45,870 bases of DNA from Comamonas sp. (GCF_009360615.1 NZ_SPEY01000069.1:1-45870), one strand, 5' to 3'. Counted from the first letter of the stretch, positions 16,437-25,974 are shown. Notes: generated from the letters alone by a model not told the origin. Translations and numbers: made by a program.

Positions 16437-16774
16437 TGACAGAACTCTATAAAGTAGGGGTTAGTGATGGATGGAGCCAGCCACATATCTCGGTTGGCAG
16501 CTCTATCGCAGCTATGTGCCAAAGGGTTAGCACATGAAACGAAGTCTAGGAAGTTGTATCCATCATCGGCTTCGGACGATTCCTAAACACACCCTCAAAA
16601 CGCCAGCGACTGTCAAAGAAAGTCAATCCGGGAAAGCATGGGAGCGAATGGGCAGGAATGGATGTGCGACTGCAGGCAGGCGCTATCCGGCGTCGCTCAG
16701 GGGCCGAGCCGGCGAATCCGCGTGCACGCTGCATGGGCAAGCCCGACTCAGACAGCCGTGCCCGCAGCAGCGTG

Positions 16775-16841
<67 letters not shown>

Positions 16842-17042
16842 TGCATGATCCTGCCGTCGCCCAGACAGCAGCGCTGCCCTTTTCAGGCAGGAACGGATTG
16901 CACAGGAAGTCCGCCGGCCTGGCATGCCCCCCACGTAGACAGGCCTCGCCCCGTCGGCTGAAACGCCTGCGTCACCTGCCGCCCGCCGGCTGACGGCCTG
17001 CGCCAGCCGAACGGGCTGATCCAGATTTAGTTACGCATCAGT

Positions 17043-17058
17043 TTCAGATTCATCTGAA
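17043..17058. promoter_or_regulatory. Palindromic candidate operator upstream of the kinase operon
   Basis: TTCAGAT-TC-ATCTGAA: perfect 7-base arms around a 2-base centre, 34 bases before the ATG at 17093. The position suggests a repressor or activator site for the signalling operon, possibly its own response regulator. The binder is unknown. Confidence 0.5.
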
Positions 17059-17092
17059 CCGCAGGAAGGCGCTTGCTCCATAGCATTTGCCT

Positions 17093-19915
17093 ATGCATCG
17101 ACTGCCTCTGAAGCCTATGACAAAGAATGCCGCGACGGCCATGCGCCTGCCTGCGGCTTTGTTGTATGCGCTTGCGGCTTCGGTGTTGCTGTGCGTTTCC
17201 ACCATGGTTCTGCTGTATTGCTTCTGGTCGCTCAATGAAACGGTGTCGGGATACCGGCGCCACATGAACGCAGCGGCCTACAGAGCACAACTTTTCTTCG
17301 ATCAGCGCGAGCAGTTGCTGCGCGCAACGGCAGCGTCCGCCATCCGCAAGCCCCATCCACGCCATGCCCCGGGAGCAGCAGGACTGTCCGGCCTGTCCAG
17401 GCAGCTCGAGGTGCACCCCCTGCCGGAGGGTGACAACCGCTACGAGTGGGCCCTGGTCATGACTCCACGGGATGTTCATGACTGCAGCCGCGTCCAGACC
17501 ACGCTTGTCTATACGTCCTTGCGCAGCGGCAGCACCCTGCCGGTGTTCAGCGACCACGACTCCACGACGTCGTTCATTTCGACGGAAACCCAGAAATGGA
17601 TCGCGGGTGCGCTATCGCGCGAGAACCCCAGGATCGGAATCTCCGGCAATATGCCGCTCGTATGGTTGAACCCTCCCACCGGCGACGGACAAAGACTGTT
17701 TCTGTACACCCCCATCGACGGCACCGACACCACCAGCGGCTGGCTGGGCATCACGTTCGAGGACATCGACTCGGCCCTGGCCTTGACCAGCATGGCCAGG
17801 GGCAGCTATGTCCTGTACGACGCGAAGGGCAATGCAACACTGCGGGACGCCCAGGCACCCGACACGGGCCGTGATGCGCTGCGCATCACGCCCACCGACA
17901 ACTTCGGCATCGTCTGGCAAGGCAGCATTCCCAAGTACCTCGCACTCAGCAAATCCGTGGGCCATGCAGGCTGGCACCTGAAGTACTACGTGCCCGTCAG
18001 CCAGCTGTCCAGGGACAACGCCACCGAGCTGTACGGGGCACTGGCTCTGTGTGCAGGGCTCGCGGTCATCCTGCTGCTGGCCTCTTTCCTCATCCAACGC
18101 AAGCTGCTGGTTCCCGCGAGGTCCAACCTTCAGGCGCTGATCAGCAGCGTGGCCCTGAACCGCAAGCTGCTCAAGACCGCGCCTGTGGGCCTTGCGCTGC
18201 TGCGCCCAGGGGACAGCGACCCCCTGCTGTCCAACGAGCTGGCACATGCCTGGCTCAAAACGGAAAGGGACTGGAAGCATATCGTCGCGTCCAACGATCC
18301 CGCCGAGGTTGACGAAGACCTGGAACTGGAAGATGGCCGCGTGGTGCAGCGCACCCTCACGCCAATGACCTATTGCGGGGGGCCGGCCATGCTGTGCACC
18401 ATCAACGACGTCACCAAGCTCAAGCAGGCCGAGATGTCGCTGGTCAACGCCATGCAGGCCGCAGAAGCCGCCAACCAGGCCAAGACGCTGTTCCTGACGA
18501 CCATGAGCCACGAGATGCGTACACCGCTGTACGGAATTCTCGGCACGCTGGAACTGCTGTCGTTGACGAAGGCCACCGAGCAACAGAGGCAGTATCTGGA
18601 CACGCTGCACCACTCGTCCCGCGTCCTGCTGTCGACCGTGAACGACACCCTCGATCTTTCGCGCATCGAGGCCGGTCACCTGACACTGGAACAGCGCCCC
18701 GTGGCCTTGCTGGAGATGCTGGACAACGTGATCGACACCTTTTGCGTGCGCGCGGAGCGCAAGAACCTCAGGCTGTATTCCACGGCCTCGGTCGATACGC
18801 CGTTGCAGGTTCTCGGAGACATCACACGGCTGCGCCAGGTGCTGGACAACCTGGTCAGCAACGCCATCAAGTTCACGCCGAGCGGCCATATCGTGCTGCG
18901 ACTGCGCTCCATGCCCATCGACGAGCTCCATGTGCAACTGGAGTTCGAGGTCGCCGACACCGGCATCGGCATCGCCTCCGAGCACCTTCCGCAGCTGTTC
19001 CAGCCCTATTTCCGCACCGACTCCGACCCGGGCCAGCACATCCAGGGCACGGGCCTGGGCTTGTCCATCTGCTCGCGTGTTTCCCAGATGATGGGCGGAG
19101 AGCTGACCGCCACCAGCGAACTGGGTATCGGCACGCGCATCACGTTCAAAGTGACGCTGCCGATTGCCGCGGATTCGACGCCAGCCTATGTGCCCAGTCT
19201 GTCTCCCGACAAGATCCTTGTGCGCGGAGCCATACCGGAGGTGGTGAGAAATCTGTGCAACTGGCTGCGGCATTGGGGTGCGATGGCGGTGCCCTACCGC
19301 GACCATCCATCATCCTCGGACAGACAGACCTTGCTGATCGAAACATGGCCCTGGGCCATGCCTCTTGCACAAGGGCAGCACCGACGCATCGTCATGCATC
19401 CCCCCGGTGCCCGGCCTGGCATCGCGGCGGATCGCAATACCTTGCTGACCTGTGCCCACGGGATCATGAGTCTGGCCCGCTCGATACAGGGAATGCAGGA
19501 AGGCAGGCGCCTGGACAAGGCCACCGGAAAGGCGGAGCCGGAGCCGCTCAACATGCACCTCCTCGTCGTGGAAGACAACCCGATCAGCCAGTTGATACTG
19601 CGCGAACAGCTGCAGCACCTCGGCTGCACGGTAGCGGTTGCAGCGAACGGGCAGATGGCCCTGAGCCGTCCCGACATTCAGGATTTCGACGCCATCCTGA
19701 CCGATCTGCACATGCCGGTGCTGAACGGCTACGAGATGGCCTTTGCGCTGCGGGAACACGGCTATGCACGCCCGATCCTCGGTCTGACCGCCAATGCGTT
19801 TCCCGAGGAACAGCGGCGCGGCCAGACATCCGGCATCGACGTGTTGCTGATCAAGCCGCTTGCGATTGACCAACTTCGAAAAATCCTGAACTCGATCAAA
19901 GCCGAGGGGAGCTAA
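17093..19915 (+). CDS. Hybrid sensor histidine kinase 1 (kinase plus receiver, no HPt)
   Basis: Inner-membrane kinase of about 940 residues. Membrane segments at about 17-43 and 311-333 enclose a 270-residue periplasmic sensor with no family I recognise. A PAS-like region (about 356-446) precedes the H-box MSHEMRTP with phosphoacceptor His473. The ATPase has N-box LVSNAIKF (588-595), DTGIG near 622 and GTGLGLS. A degenerate receiver-like stretch (about 706-800) lies before a full receiver with Asp871 in LTDLHMP. The protein ends right after the receiver, so no HPt is present. The start is uncertain: TTG 17087, ATG 17093 and ATG 17117 are all in frame, and none has a good ribosome site. It is the first gene of a four-gene operon, 5 bases from the next. 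Confidence 0.9.
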   Translation: MHRLPLKPMTKNAATAMRLPAALLYALAASVLLCVSTMVLLYCFWSLNETVSGYRRHMNAAAYRAQLFFDQREQLLRATAASAIRKPHPRHAPGAAGLSGLSRQLEVHPLPEGDNRYEWALVMTPRDVHDCSRVQTTLVYTSLRSGSTLPVFSDHDSTTSFISTETQKWIAGALSRENPRIGISGNMPLVWLNPPTGDGQRLFLYTPIDGTDTTSGWLGITFEDIDSALALTSMARGSYVLYDAKGNATLRDAQAPDTGRDALRITPTDNFGIVWQGSIPKYLALSKSVGHAGWHLKYYVPVSQLSRDNATELYGALALCAGLAVILLLASFLIQRKLLVPARSNLQALISSVALNRKLLKTAPVGLALLRPGDSDPLLSNELAHAWLKTERDWKHIVASNDPAEVDEDLELEDGRVVQRTLTPMTYCGGPAMLCTINDVTKLKQAEMSLVNAMQAAEAANQAKTLFLTTMSHEMRTPLYGILGTLELLSLTKATEQQRQYLDTLHHSSRVLLSTVNDTLDLSRIEAGHLTLEQRPVALLEMLDNVIDTFCVRAERKNLRLYSTASVDTPLQVLGDITRLRQVLDNLVSNAIKFTPSGHIVLRLRSMPIDELHVQLEFEVADTGIGIASEHLPQLFQPYFRTDSDPGQHIQGTGLGLSICSRVSQMMGGELTATSELGIGTRITFKVTLPIAADSTPAYVPSLSPDKILVRGAIPEVVRNLCNWLRHWGAMAVPYRDHPSSSDRQTLLIETWPWAMPLAQGQHRRIVMHPPGARPGIAADRNTLLTCAHGIMSLARSIQGMQEGRRLDKATGKAEPEPLNMHLLVVEDNPISQLILREQLQHLGCTVAVAANGQMALSRPDIQDFDAILTDLHMPVLNGYEMAFALREHGYARPILGLTANAFPEEQRRGQTSGIDVLLIKPLAIDQLRKILNSIKAEGS

Positions 19916-19920
19916 TCATC

Positions 19921-21144
19921 ATGCCATTCAAATACAGAATCCTTGTCCTGGACGACCATGAGTTTTCCTGTGCGCGCATCTGCTCCGTCTTCGCAGATGC
20001 CGGATTCATTCACATGGAGGCCGTGCAAACCGGCGCACAGGCCCTGAAGCGGATGCATGCGGAGCACTTTGACATCGTGATCATGGACATCCGAATGCCG
20101 GACATGGATGGCGTGCAGTTCATCAGCCGGCTGGCAAGCGAGAACCTGACACCCATGCTGGCGATCTGCAGCTCATGCTCGCGCCGCATCATGAACAGCG
20201 TCAGCCTGATGGCCAAGGAGGTCGGACTGTTCGTGCTGGATGCCTTCTCCAAACCGTTTGCCCCCGACGATGCACAGACCATCATCAACAAGCTGCGCCG
20301 CAAGGTCGCAACGGATCTGCCCTACCCGGACGTGCGCTTCACGCCCCCCGTGGTGTTCGACAAGTGGGCCATAGAGTCCGCGCTGAACACGCACAAGATC
20401 CATGCCTGGTTTCAGCCCAAGAAGGCACTGCGCACCGGCGAGATCGTGGGCGCCGAAGCACTCGCTCGCTGGGATCATCCCGAGCATGGATTCATTCTTC
20501 CCGGCTCGTTTCTGGCCGCCATCCACCATTTCAAGCGCGAGTACCAGTTGCTGCTGAGCATGCTCGAGGATGCACTGGAGGCGCATCGGGCCTGGCGCGA
20601 CCTGGGCTACACCATTCCCGTTTCTGTCAACCTGCCGGCTCCTCTGCTCGAGAACCAGAGCCTGCCCGACGAGCTGGAGCGGATTGCCCATGAATGGGAT
20701 GTGCCTACCGGCAACATCAACTTTGAGTTGCTGGAAGACGAGACAACCGCAGCACCAGAGCACTACTATATGGGCGCGAGCCGCTTGAGACTGAAAGGCT
20801 TTGGCCTCGCCCAGGATGATTTCGGCAAAGGATACAGCTCCATGTACAACCTGATCTCGATGCCGTTCACGGAGCTCAAGATCGATCGCGCATTCGTGAC
20901 CGGTGCCACCGATGATGCGGCCCGCGGCGCCGCGCTGACCTCTGCCGTCCAGCTGGGCAAGCAGCTTGGCCTGACCGTGACCGCCGAAGGCGTCGAGACC
21001 TTCGACGAACTCGAGTTCCTGCGCCGCATCGGTTGCGACTGCGCGCAGGGTTTTCTCATTTCGTCGGCGCTGAAGTCCAGCGACTTCGCCTTGCTGCTTC
21101 TCAACGAGCAACGCCGTCAGGCGCTTCCCTCAGAGGTCGCCTAG
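19921..21144 (+). CDS. Receiver-EAL response regulator, c-di-GMP phosphodiesterase (RocR-like)
   Basis: Cytoplasmic protein of 407 residues. Receiver domain 1-125: acidic pair at 11-12, phosphoacceptor Asp56 in VIMDIRMP and Lys111 in FSKPF. EAL domain about 145-395: E179-A180-L181 in VGAEALARW, Asn237 in VSVNLPAP, Glu269, Asp299-Asp300 in LAQDDFGKGYSS, Lys320 in LKIDRAF, Glu356 in AEGVET and Gln376. All metal and catalytic positions of active EAL phosphodiesterases are retained, so it should hydrolyse c-di-GMP under control of receiver phosphorylation. The layout matches RocR/SadR of Pseudomonas aeruginosa. It lies between two hybrid kinases that probably phosphorylate it. GGGGAG precedes the ATG by 9 bases. 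Confidence 0.92.
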   Translation: MPFKYRILVLDDHEFSCARICSVFADAGFIHMEAVQTGAQALKRMHAEHFDIVIMDIRMPDMDGVQFISRLASENLTPMLAICSSCSRRIMNSVSLMAKEVGLFVLDAFSKPFAPDDAQTIINKLRRKVATDLPYPDVRFTPPVVFDKWAIESALNTHKIHAWFQPKKALRTGEIVGAEALARWDHPEHGFILPGSFLAAIHHFKREYQLLLSMLEDALEAHRAWRDLGYTIPVSVNLPAPLLENQSLPDELERIAHEWDVPTGNINFELLEDETTAAPEHYYMGASRLRLKGFGLAQDDFGKGYSSMYNLISMPFTELKIDRAFVTGATDDAARGAALTSAVQLGKQLGLTVTAEGVETFDELEFLRRIGCDCAQGFLISSALKSSDFALLLLNEQRRQALPSEVA

Positions 21145-21146
21145 TC

Positions 21147-24100
21147 ATGCCGGATATGCAGAACGCGCCGATCCATCGAATCAAGCGCACGTCGCTTCGA
21201 CAGAACTGGTTGCTGTTCGGTATTCTCCCCATCGCGGTCATTCTGGTGTGCGCTTTGCTCTGGGGTGGCCAGCGCATCATCGAGCGGGAGCGCAACCGGC
21301 TTCTGCTGGACTTCCGCACGCTGACGGGGTTCCTCAAGGAGCAGGAGCTGTTCCTGCGGCAACTGCGTGCCCAGAGCGAGGATCTGGAGGTGCTCCCTGA
21401 CTCGCGGATCGACAATTTCCATGAAGTGGACGTGCCGGCCGACTGGAAAACGCATCTGTTCCTCGGCCAGCAATCGGTGGTGGACATACCGTTCTCGATG
21501 GCCTGCGCCCTGCCGAACCACTGCTCGGCAGTTTCCGGCATGCTGTTCCAGCAGGGCAGCTATCTGTCCAGGTTCTACTCGATGTTCTGGGCATCGTCCT
21601 ATTTCCCTGCCGCCGCCATCTTTTTCGTGAATCCGGCCGACAGCACCAGCATCAGCGTTCCGGCCATCAACACCTATGCCGGCAAGGAAACCATCAGCAT
21701 GGACATGTACCGGGCCATGGTGTCTGCGATCCAGGACAGCCTTGCAACGCAACCACCGGACAAGCAGCCGCCGTCGCGCAATGCAAACGCTGTTCACTGG
21801 TTCAAGGCTCCGGCCCTGCCGGACAAGATGATCGGCTGGGTGCCGATCCGGTTTCCGTCGCACCTGTGGGGTCAGCCCTCCGCCGATTTTCCGAACATCT
21901 ATGCCGCCACGGTGCTAAGCCGCGATCGTATCAACCTGTACGACAGAAGCACCACCATCGGGCTGCCCTACCAGTTCTGGCTGAAGCATCGAGGCATCGC
22001 CCTGATGGGTGACGAACAGGAGCCTGCGGTTTCCGGCCTGGGCCTGTCCTACACAGCCGACGGCCTGGTGTGGAAAGCCCTGGACCCCACCGGCGAATGG
22101 AGCGGCACTTACCGGATCCGCTACGCCAGCTTTTTCAGAGGCCATGTGGCACTGCTTGCCGGCACCGCCACCTTTGTGCTCCTGAGCTTGCTGGCGGGCC
22201 TGGGCTATACGCGTTGGTACAAGCGCCGGGTCATGCTGCCTGCCATGGAGGCACAGCGCAAGATTGACGAGCGCGATGCATTCAATCGCACTCTCATCCA
22301 GACGGCCCCCGTCGCGCTGTGCGTGATCAGCAAGTCCACGGGAGACATGCTGTTCGGCAACTCGGTTGCGTGGGACTGGCTGGGCGGCGAACCCAGCCGT
22401 CCGCTGGTGCCGACGTCCAGCGCTGCCCAGTTCCTGCGCTCGCTGCGTTCTGCCGAGAGATCCGGCAGCATGAACCATCTTCCAATCGACGGCGAGCGCA
22501 CGCTGTCCGTGTCCTACACTCCGGCACGCTATATGGATGAGGACGCCGTCCTGTGCGCCTTCTCCGACATCAGCAAGCGCGTCGAGATCGAGCGCGCACT
22601 GGAACGCGCACGGCGTGCCGCAGATGAGGCCAGCGAAGCGAAATCCACCTTTCTGTCCACGATGAGCCACGAGATCCGTACGCCGCTGTATGGCGTTCTG
22701 GGCACACTGGAGCTCTTGACCGCCACGCGACTGGACACCCAGCAGCGCCAGTATGTCGGCCGGATTGAAAGCTCTTCGCAGATCCTGCTGCAGCTGATCA
22801 GCGACATTCTGGATGTCAGCAAGATCGAAGCCGGACAGCTCCCGCTGGAGCGCGTGGCGTTCAATCCACGCGAACTGGTGCAAAGCTGCGCGAGCTCCTA
22901 TGCAGCCATGGCGCAGCAAAAAGGACTGCTGCTCTTTTCCACGATCGACACCAGGATTCCCGACTCGGTGTTCGGCGACCCCGTGCGTGTGCGCCAGATC
23001 CTCAGCAACCTGATCAGCAATGCGATCAAGTTCACCAACTTCGGCAGCGTCATCGTCCGCTGCCGGGTTGAGGATCAGAGCTCCGGCAGCGCGACGCTGC
23101 AGATCGAGGTGGCGGACAGCGGCGTCGGCATCGACCGGGCGCAGCAGGATCGTCTTTTCACGCCGTTCTACATCATCGAGGGCAGCCGACACGTGGTGCG
23201 TGGCGCAGGCCTCGGATTGTCCATCTGTGCGCGACTGGCCGAGCTCATGGGCAGCGCCATGCAGGTCAAGAGCGAAAGACATGTGGGCAGCGTGTTCTCC
23301 GTTGCATTGACTCTGGATGTGGATGGTCTGACCGCCACCGATTTTCCCGACCTTTCCGAGGCAAATATCTCGGTGCGCACACCGCATCCGGAACTGACCG
23401 AGAACATTTGCGCCTGGCTGAGCCGCTGGCGCGCGCGAGCCACCCCGCTGGCACAGTCCTCCTCCACCCACACCGCGCACGACCTGCTGCTGGATCTCAT
23501 GTCCAATGACCCCGCCCAGCCTGCAGACTGGCATGGGCACTACCTGAGCGTCGCTCCTGTGCTGCAGCCTTGCGCCCACCCGGAAATCGACGGACAGAGC
23601 GTGCTCAGCATTGGCCAGGGCGTCGAGCGCATGCTGCGCAACAAACCGCAGGTCGTTCCGCCGGTTCCCGTCATACCCCGGTTCTCGCTGCGCATTCTGG
23701 TCGCCGAGGACAACCCCATCAACCAGACCACGATCCTGGACCAGCTCGAGCGTCTCGGATGCCAGGTGACTGCGGCCGAAGATGGCGAGGACGCCCTGGC
23801 GCTGTGGGACGTGCAGCCTCATGACTTCGTTCTGACCGACGTGAACATGCCCCTCATGAACGGCTATGAACTCGCCCGCACACTCCGCTCGGAGGGCGTG
23901 ACATGCCCGATCATCGGCATTACCGCCAATGCCATGCTCGATGAGCAGCAGCGCTGCATCAGCGCCGGCATGGATACCTGGCTGGTCAAGCCGATCGCAC
24001 TCGACACGCTGATACGGATGCTGCGCCTGTACGCGCCCCAATCGGAAATCGGCGCCAGCGAATCAGAAGCCTCCGGCCGGTCCGCGATTGCCCGCGTGCA

Positions 24101-24392
24101 TGCCCCCGAAGGGCCGGTGCAGGTGCCGGACAAGTACCGTGAACTGTTTCTGCGGACCATGCACGAGGACGTCCTCAAGCTGGAACGCTCGAGACAGGAC
24201 AGACGTGTGGAGGAGATCATGCAGACCCTGCACCGTATCAGCGGCGCATTGGTCGACGTCAATCATTTTTCCTTGGCGCAACGGATGCAGAAACTGGAAA
24301 GCCACTTGCACTTCAATAGCTTGAACGACGACACTGAGACCGCATTGAATTTCGTGATTGGAGATCTGAAGAATTTCCTGGCGGAGGTCTAG
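21147..24392 (+). CDS. Hybrid sensor histidine kinase 2 with C-terminal HPt (RocS/RcsC-like)
   Basis: Membrane kinase of 1081 residues. The ATG at 21147 has AGAGG upstream and lies 2 bases after the EAL gene stop; the longer frame overlaps that gene. Membrane segments at about 21-40 and 333-353 flank a roughly 290-residue periplasmic sensor containing Cys120 and Cys126. A PAS-like region (380-475) precedes the H-box MSHEIRTP with His508. N-box LISNAIKF is at 622-629, followed by DSGVGID and GAGLGLS. A degenerate receiver-like stretch (about 739-830) is followed by a true receiver (about 848-960, Asp898, Lys948). The C-terminal HPt (about 990-1081) has the candidate phosphohistidine His1029 in LHRISGALVDV. 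It can therefore run a full His-Asp-His relay to the downstream RcsB-like regulator. Confidence 0.92.
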   Translation: MPDMQNAPIHRIKRTSLRQNWLLFGILPIAVILVCALLWGGQRIIERERNRLLLDFRTLTGFLKEQELFLRQLRAQSEDLEVLPDSRIDNFHEVDVPADWKTHLFLGQQSVVDIPFSMACALPNHCSAVSGMLFQQGSYLSRFYSMFWASSYFPAAAIFFVNPADSTSISVPAINTYAGKETISMDMYRAMVSAIQDSLATQPPDKQPPSRNANAVHWFKAPALPDKMIGWVPIRFPSHLWGQPSADFPNIYAATVLSRDRINLYDRSTTIGLPYQFWLKHRGIALMGDEQEPAVSGLGLSYTADGLVWKALDPTGEWSGTYRIRYASFFRGHVALLAGTATFVLLSLLAGLGYTRWYKRRVMLPAMEAQRKIDERDAFNRTLIQTAPVALCVISKSTGDMLFGNSVAWDWLGGEPSRPLVPTSSAAQFLRSLRSAERSGSMNHLPIDGERTLSVSYTPARYMDEDAVLCAFSDISKRVEIERALERARRAADEASEAKSTFLSTMSHEIRTPLYGVLGTLELLTATRLDTQQRQYVGRIESSSQILLQLISDILDVSKIEAGQLPLERVAFNPRELVQSCASSYAAMAQQKGLLLFSTIDTRIPDSVFGDPVRVRQILSNLISNAIKFTNFGSVIVRCRVEDQSSGSATLQIEVADSGVGIDRAQQDRLFTPFYIIEGSRHVVRGAGLGLSICARLAELMGSAMQVKSERHVGSVFSVALTLDVDGLTATDFPDLSEANISVRTPHPELTENICAWLSRWRARATPLAQSSSTHTAHDLLLDLMSNDPAQPADWHGHYLSVAPVLQPCAHPEIDGQSVLSIGQGVERMLRNKPQVVPPVPVIPRFSLRILVAEDNPINQTTILDQLERLGCQVTAAEDGEDALALWDVQPHDFVLTDVNMPLMNGYELARTLRSEGVTCPIIGITANAMLDEQQRCISAGMDTWLVKPIALDTLIRMLRLYAPQSEIGASESEASGRSAIARVHAPEGPVQVPDKYRELFLRTMHEDVLKLERSRQDRRVEEIMQTLHRISGALVDVNHFSLAQRMQKLESHLHFNSLNDDTETALNFVIGDLKNFLAEV

Positions 24393-24438
24393 GACCTCTG
24401 GATCCATTGTCAGAATCGACCACTTGAAGATCAATCAC

Positions 24439-25089
24439 ATGAAAAAAGTCCGCATCGTGCTGGCTGACGACCACCCTTTGACGCTCGCCGGCATCCAGGA
24501 TCTGCTGGAACGCGATAGGAACATCGTCGTGACCGCATCCGTTTCGACCTCCACCGCGCTGGTGGAGCAGCTGAATTCGTCCTTGCCCGACATCATCATC
24601 ACCGACTACACGATGCCCGGCGACAGCGTGTATGGCGACGGCATCCGGTTTGTGGATTATCTGATTCGTACCTATCCGGACACCAAGCTGCTGGTGCTGA
24701 CGATGATCTCGAATCCGATGATCATCTCTTCGCTCTACGACACAGGCGTCTGGGGGGTGGTGCTCAAGCACGACAAACTGACGGAGATGCTTTCGGCCAT
24801 CAACTGCCTTCGGCTGGGGAACCGGTATTTCCCGACGAGCTATCAGCAGAACATCAGGAGCGAACGGTGGAGCACGTCGGTCGCCGATCGCATCAAGCTG
24901 CTCTCTCCGCGCGAGTTCGAAGTGCTTCGCCATTTCGTGCGCGGCGACAGCGTCATGCAGATCGCGGCGAATCTCAAGCGCAGCGTCAAGACGGTCAGCA
25001 CGCAAAAGACTTCCGCCATGGAAAAGCTGAGGGTACAGTCCAATCAGGAACTCATTGCCTTCTGTGTCGAGAACGGCCTGTTTGAATAG
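24439..25089 (+). CDS. RcsB/RocA-like LuxR-type response regulator
   Basis: DNA-binding regulator of 216 residues, last gene of the signalling operon. Receiver: acidic residues in LADDHP (9-13), Asp56 in IITDYTMP, and a loop YGDGI followed by LLVLTM and VVLKHDK that closely follows Escherichia coli RcsB. The C-terminal LuxR/NarL helix-turn-helix (about 145-210) reads LSPREFEVLRHF...RSVKTVSTQKTSAMEKL, again RcsB-like. The ATG at 24439 was preferred over an in-frame TTG at 24424. It is the expected phosphoacceptor of the HPt in the preceding gene (46-base gap). By position its likely target is the divergent pilus operon; this has no direct proof in the sequence. Confidence 0.92.
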   Translation: MKKVRIVLADDHPLTLAGIQDLLERDRNIVVTASVSTSTALVEQLNSSLPDIIITDYTMPGDSVYGDGIRFVDYLIRTYPDTKLLVLTMISNPMIISSLYDTGVWGVVLKHDKLTEMLSAINCLRLGNRYFPTSYQQNIRSERWSTSVADRIKLLSPREFEVLRHFVRGDSVMQIAANLKRSVKTVSTQKTSAMEKLRVQSNQELIAFCVENGLFE

Positions 25090-25506
25090 TCTCTGCAGGC
25101 AACGTCAGGGCATGCCGGGCGGCGGCTGCCGGGAAGTGTTCGGGTAGCGTATCTCCTTGCATGCGCAAGCTGGTTGCGGCCCTGCCGTGAGGGTTGTGCG
25201 ATGCATGAGCACCTTGCGATGCGCGTGCGAGAGCCTGTCGCCTCGGATGCAGATCCCAAGCGCCTCCTGCACCGCCTTCAGTCTCGTAGCACGCACTTGT
25301 CAGCAGGGCAAGTGCGAGGTCAATCCGCACTGACGGAGTGCGAGATGGCTTGGAAGTTTGCAGTGCAGCATTGACAATGAGGCCAATGCACCAGATTGGT
25401 GCCTTCTTCTTGAATGCCTTGGCCCGGACAACACCGTTGCCCGGGCTTTTGTCCGTTTGCGCGACGCCAAAGCGCCAATCACACCATCTCGCAAGGGAGT
25501 TACTAC
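25090..25506. other. Gap between response regulator and rnk, with terminator-like hairpin
   Basis: 417 bases with no convincing gene. GCCCGG (25422-25427) pairs with CCGGGC (25441-25446) and is followed by TTTTG, a possible terminator of the signalling operon just 57 bases before rnk. The stem is only six base pairs and the loop 13 bases, so the call is weak. The rnk promoter should also lie here. Confidence 0.4.
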
Positions 25507-25914
25507 ATGGAGCGCAAGCCCAATATCACCCTGTCCTCCTTGGACCTGGATCGCATTGAATCGCTGCTGGAAAAAAGCAACGGCCAGTTTGCCGGCCGCG
25601 ATGCACTGGAAGCGGAACTGGACCGTGCGGATGTACTCGATCCCGCCGAAATGCCCGCCAATGTGGTGACGATGAACTCCACGGTACGCTTCACCATTCT
25701 CGAGCTCGCCAAGAGCAGTACGCTGACGCTGGTCTACCCCAAGGACATGGATGGCAGTGCCGACAAGGTTTCCATCTTCGCGCCGGTGGGCATCGCATTG
25801 CTGGGCCTGTCCGTGGGTGACGAGTTCAAGATGCCCAGCCCCACCGGCCAGGTGACCGTACGCGTGGACGCCATCGAGTTTCAGCCCGAGAGCGCAGGCG
25901 AATTCCATCGCTGA
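25507..25914 (+). CDS. rnk: Regulator of nucleoside diphosphate kinase, GreA-like
   Basis: Protein of 135 residues beginning MERKPNITLSSLD at 25507, with AAGGGAG 7 bases upstream; the open frame continues upstream to 25414 without a start that makes sense. Rnk proteins share the C-terminal FKBP-like domain of GreA/GreB and bind RNA polymerase. That part is recognisable here: VTMNSTVRFTILE, TLVYPKDMDG, VSIFAPVGIALLGLSVGDEF near residues 88-107, and the final GQVTVRVDAIEFQPE. In enteric bacteria Rnk affects nucleoside diphosphate kinase levels; the exact role here is not shown by the sequence. Monocistronic, ending in a strong terminator shared with the convergent acyltransferase gene. Confidence 0.9.
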   Translation: MERKPNITLSSLDLDRIESLLEKSNGQFAGRDALEAELDRADVLDPAEMPANVVTMNSTVRFTILELAKSSTLTLVYPKDMDGSADKVSIFAPVGIALLGLSVGDEFKMPSPTGQVTVRVDAIEFQPESAGEFHR

Positions 25915-25929
25915 ACCAGCGCAGCCCAT

Positions 25930-25962
25930 AAAAAAAGCAGCTCACCGGAGCTGCTTTTTTTG
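25930..25962. terminator. Bidirectional terminator between rnk and acyltransferase
   Basis: Perfect 8-base stem AGCAGCTC / GAGCTGCT with loop ACCG, preceded by a run of seven A and followed by seven T. It can stop transcription from both sides and lies 15 bases after rnk and 13 before the convergent stop codon. Confidence 0.93.
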
Positions 25963-25974
25963 CGGCGCAACGGG

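Noticed and set aside
17612..24041. Very long minus-strand frames opposite the two kinase genes (over 500 and 700 codons)
   Set aside because: They are antisense to well-supported kinase domains, and the translations are His/Gln/Gly/Leu-rich with no family. This is typical of GC-rich shadow frames.
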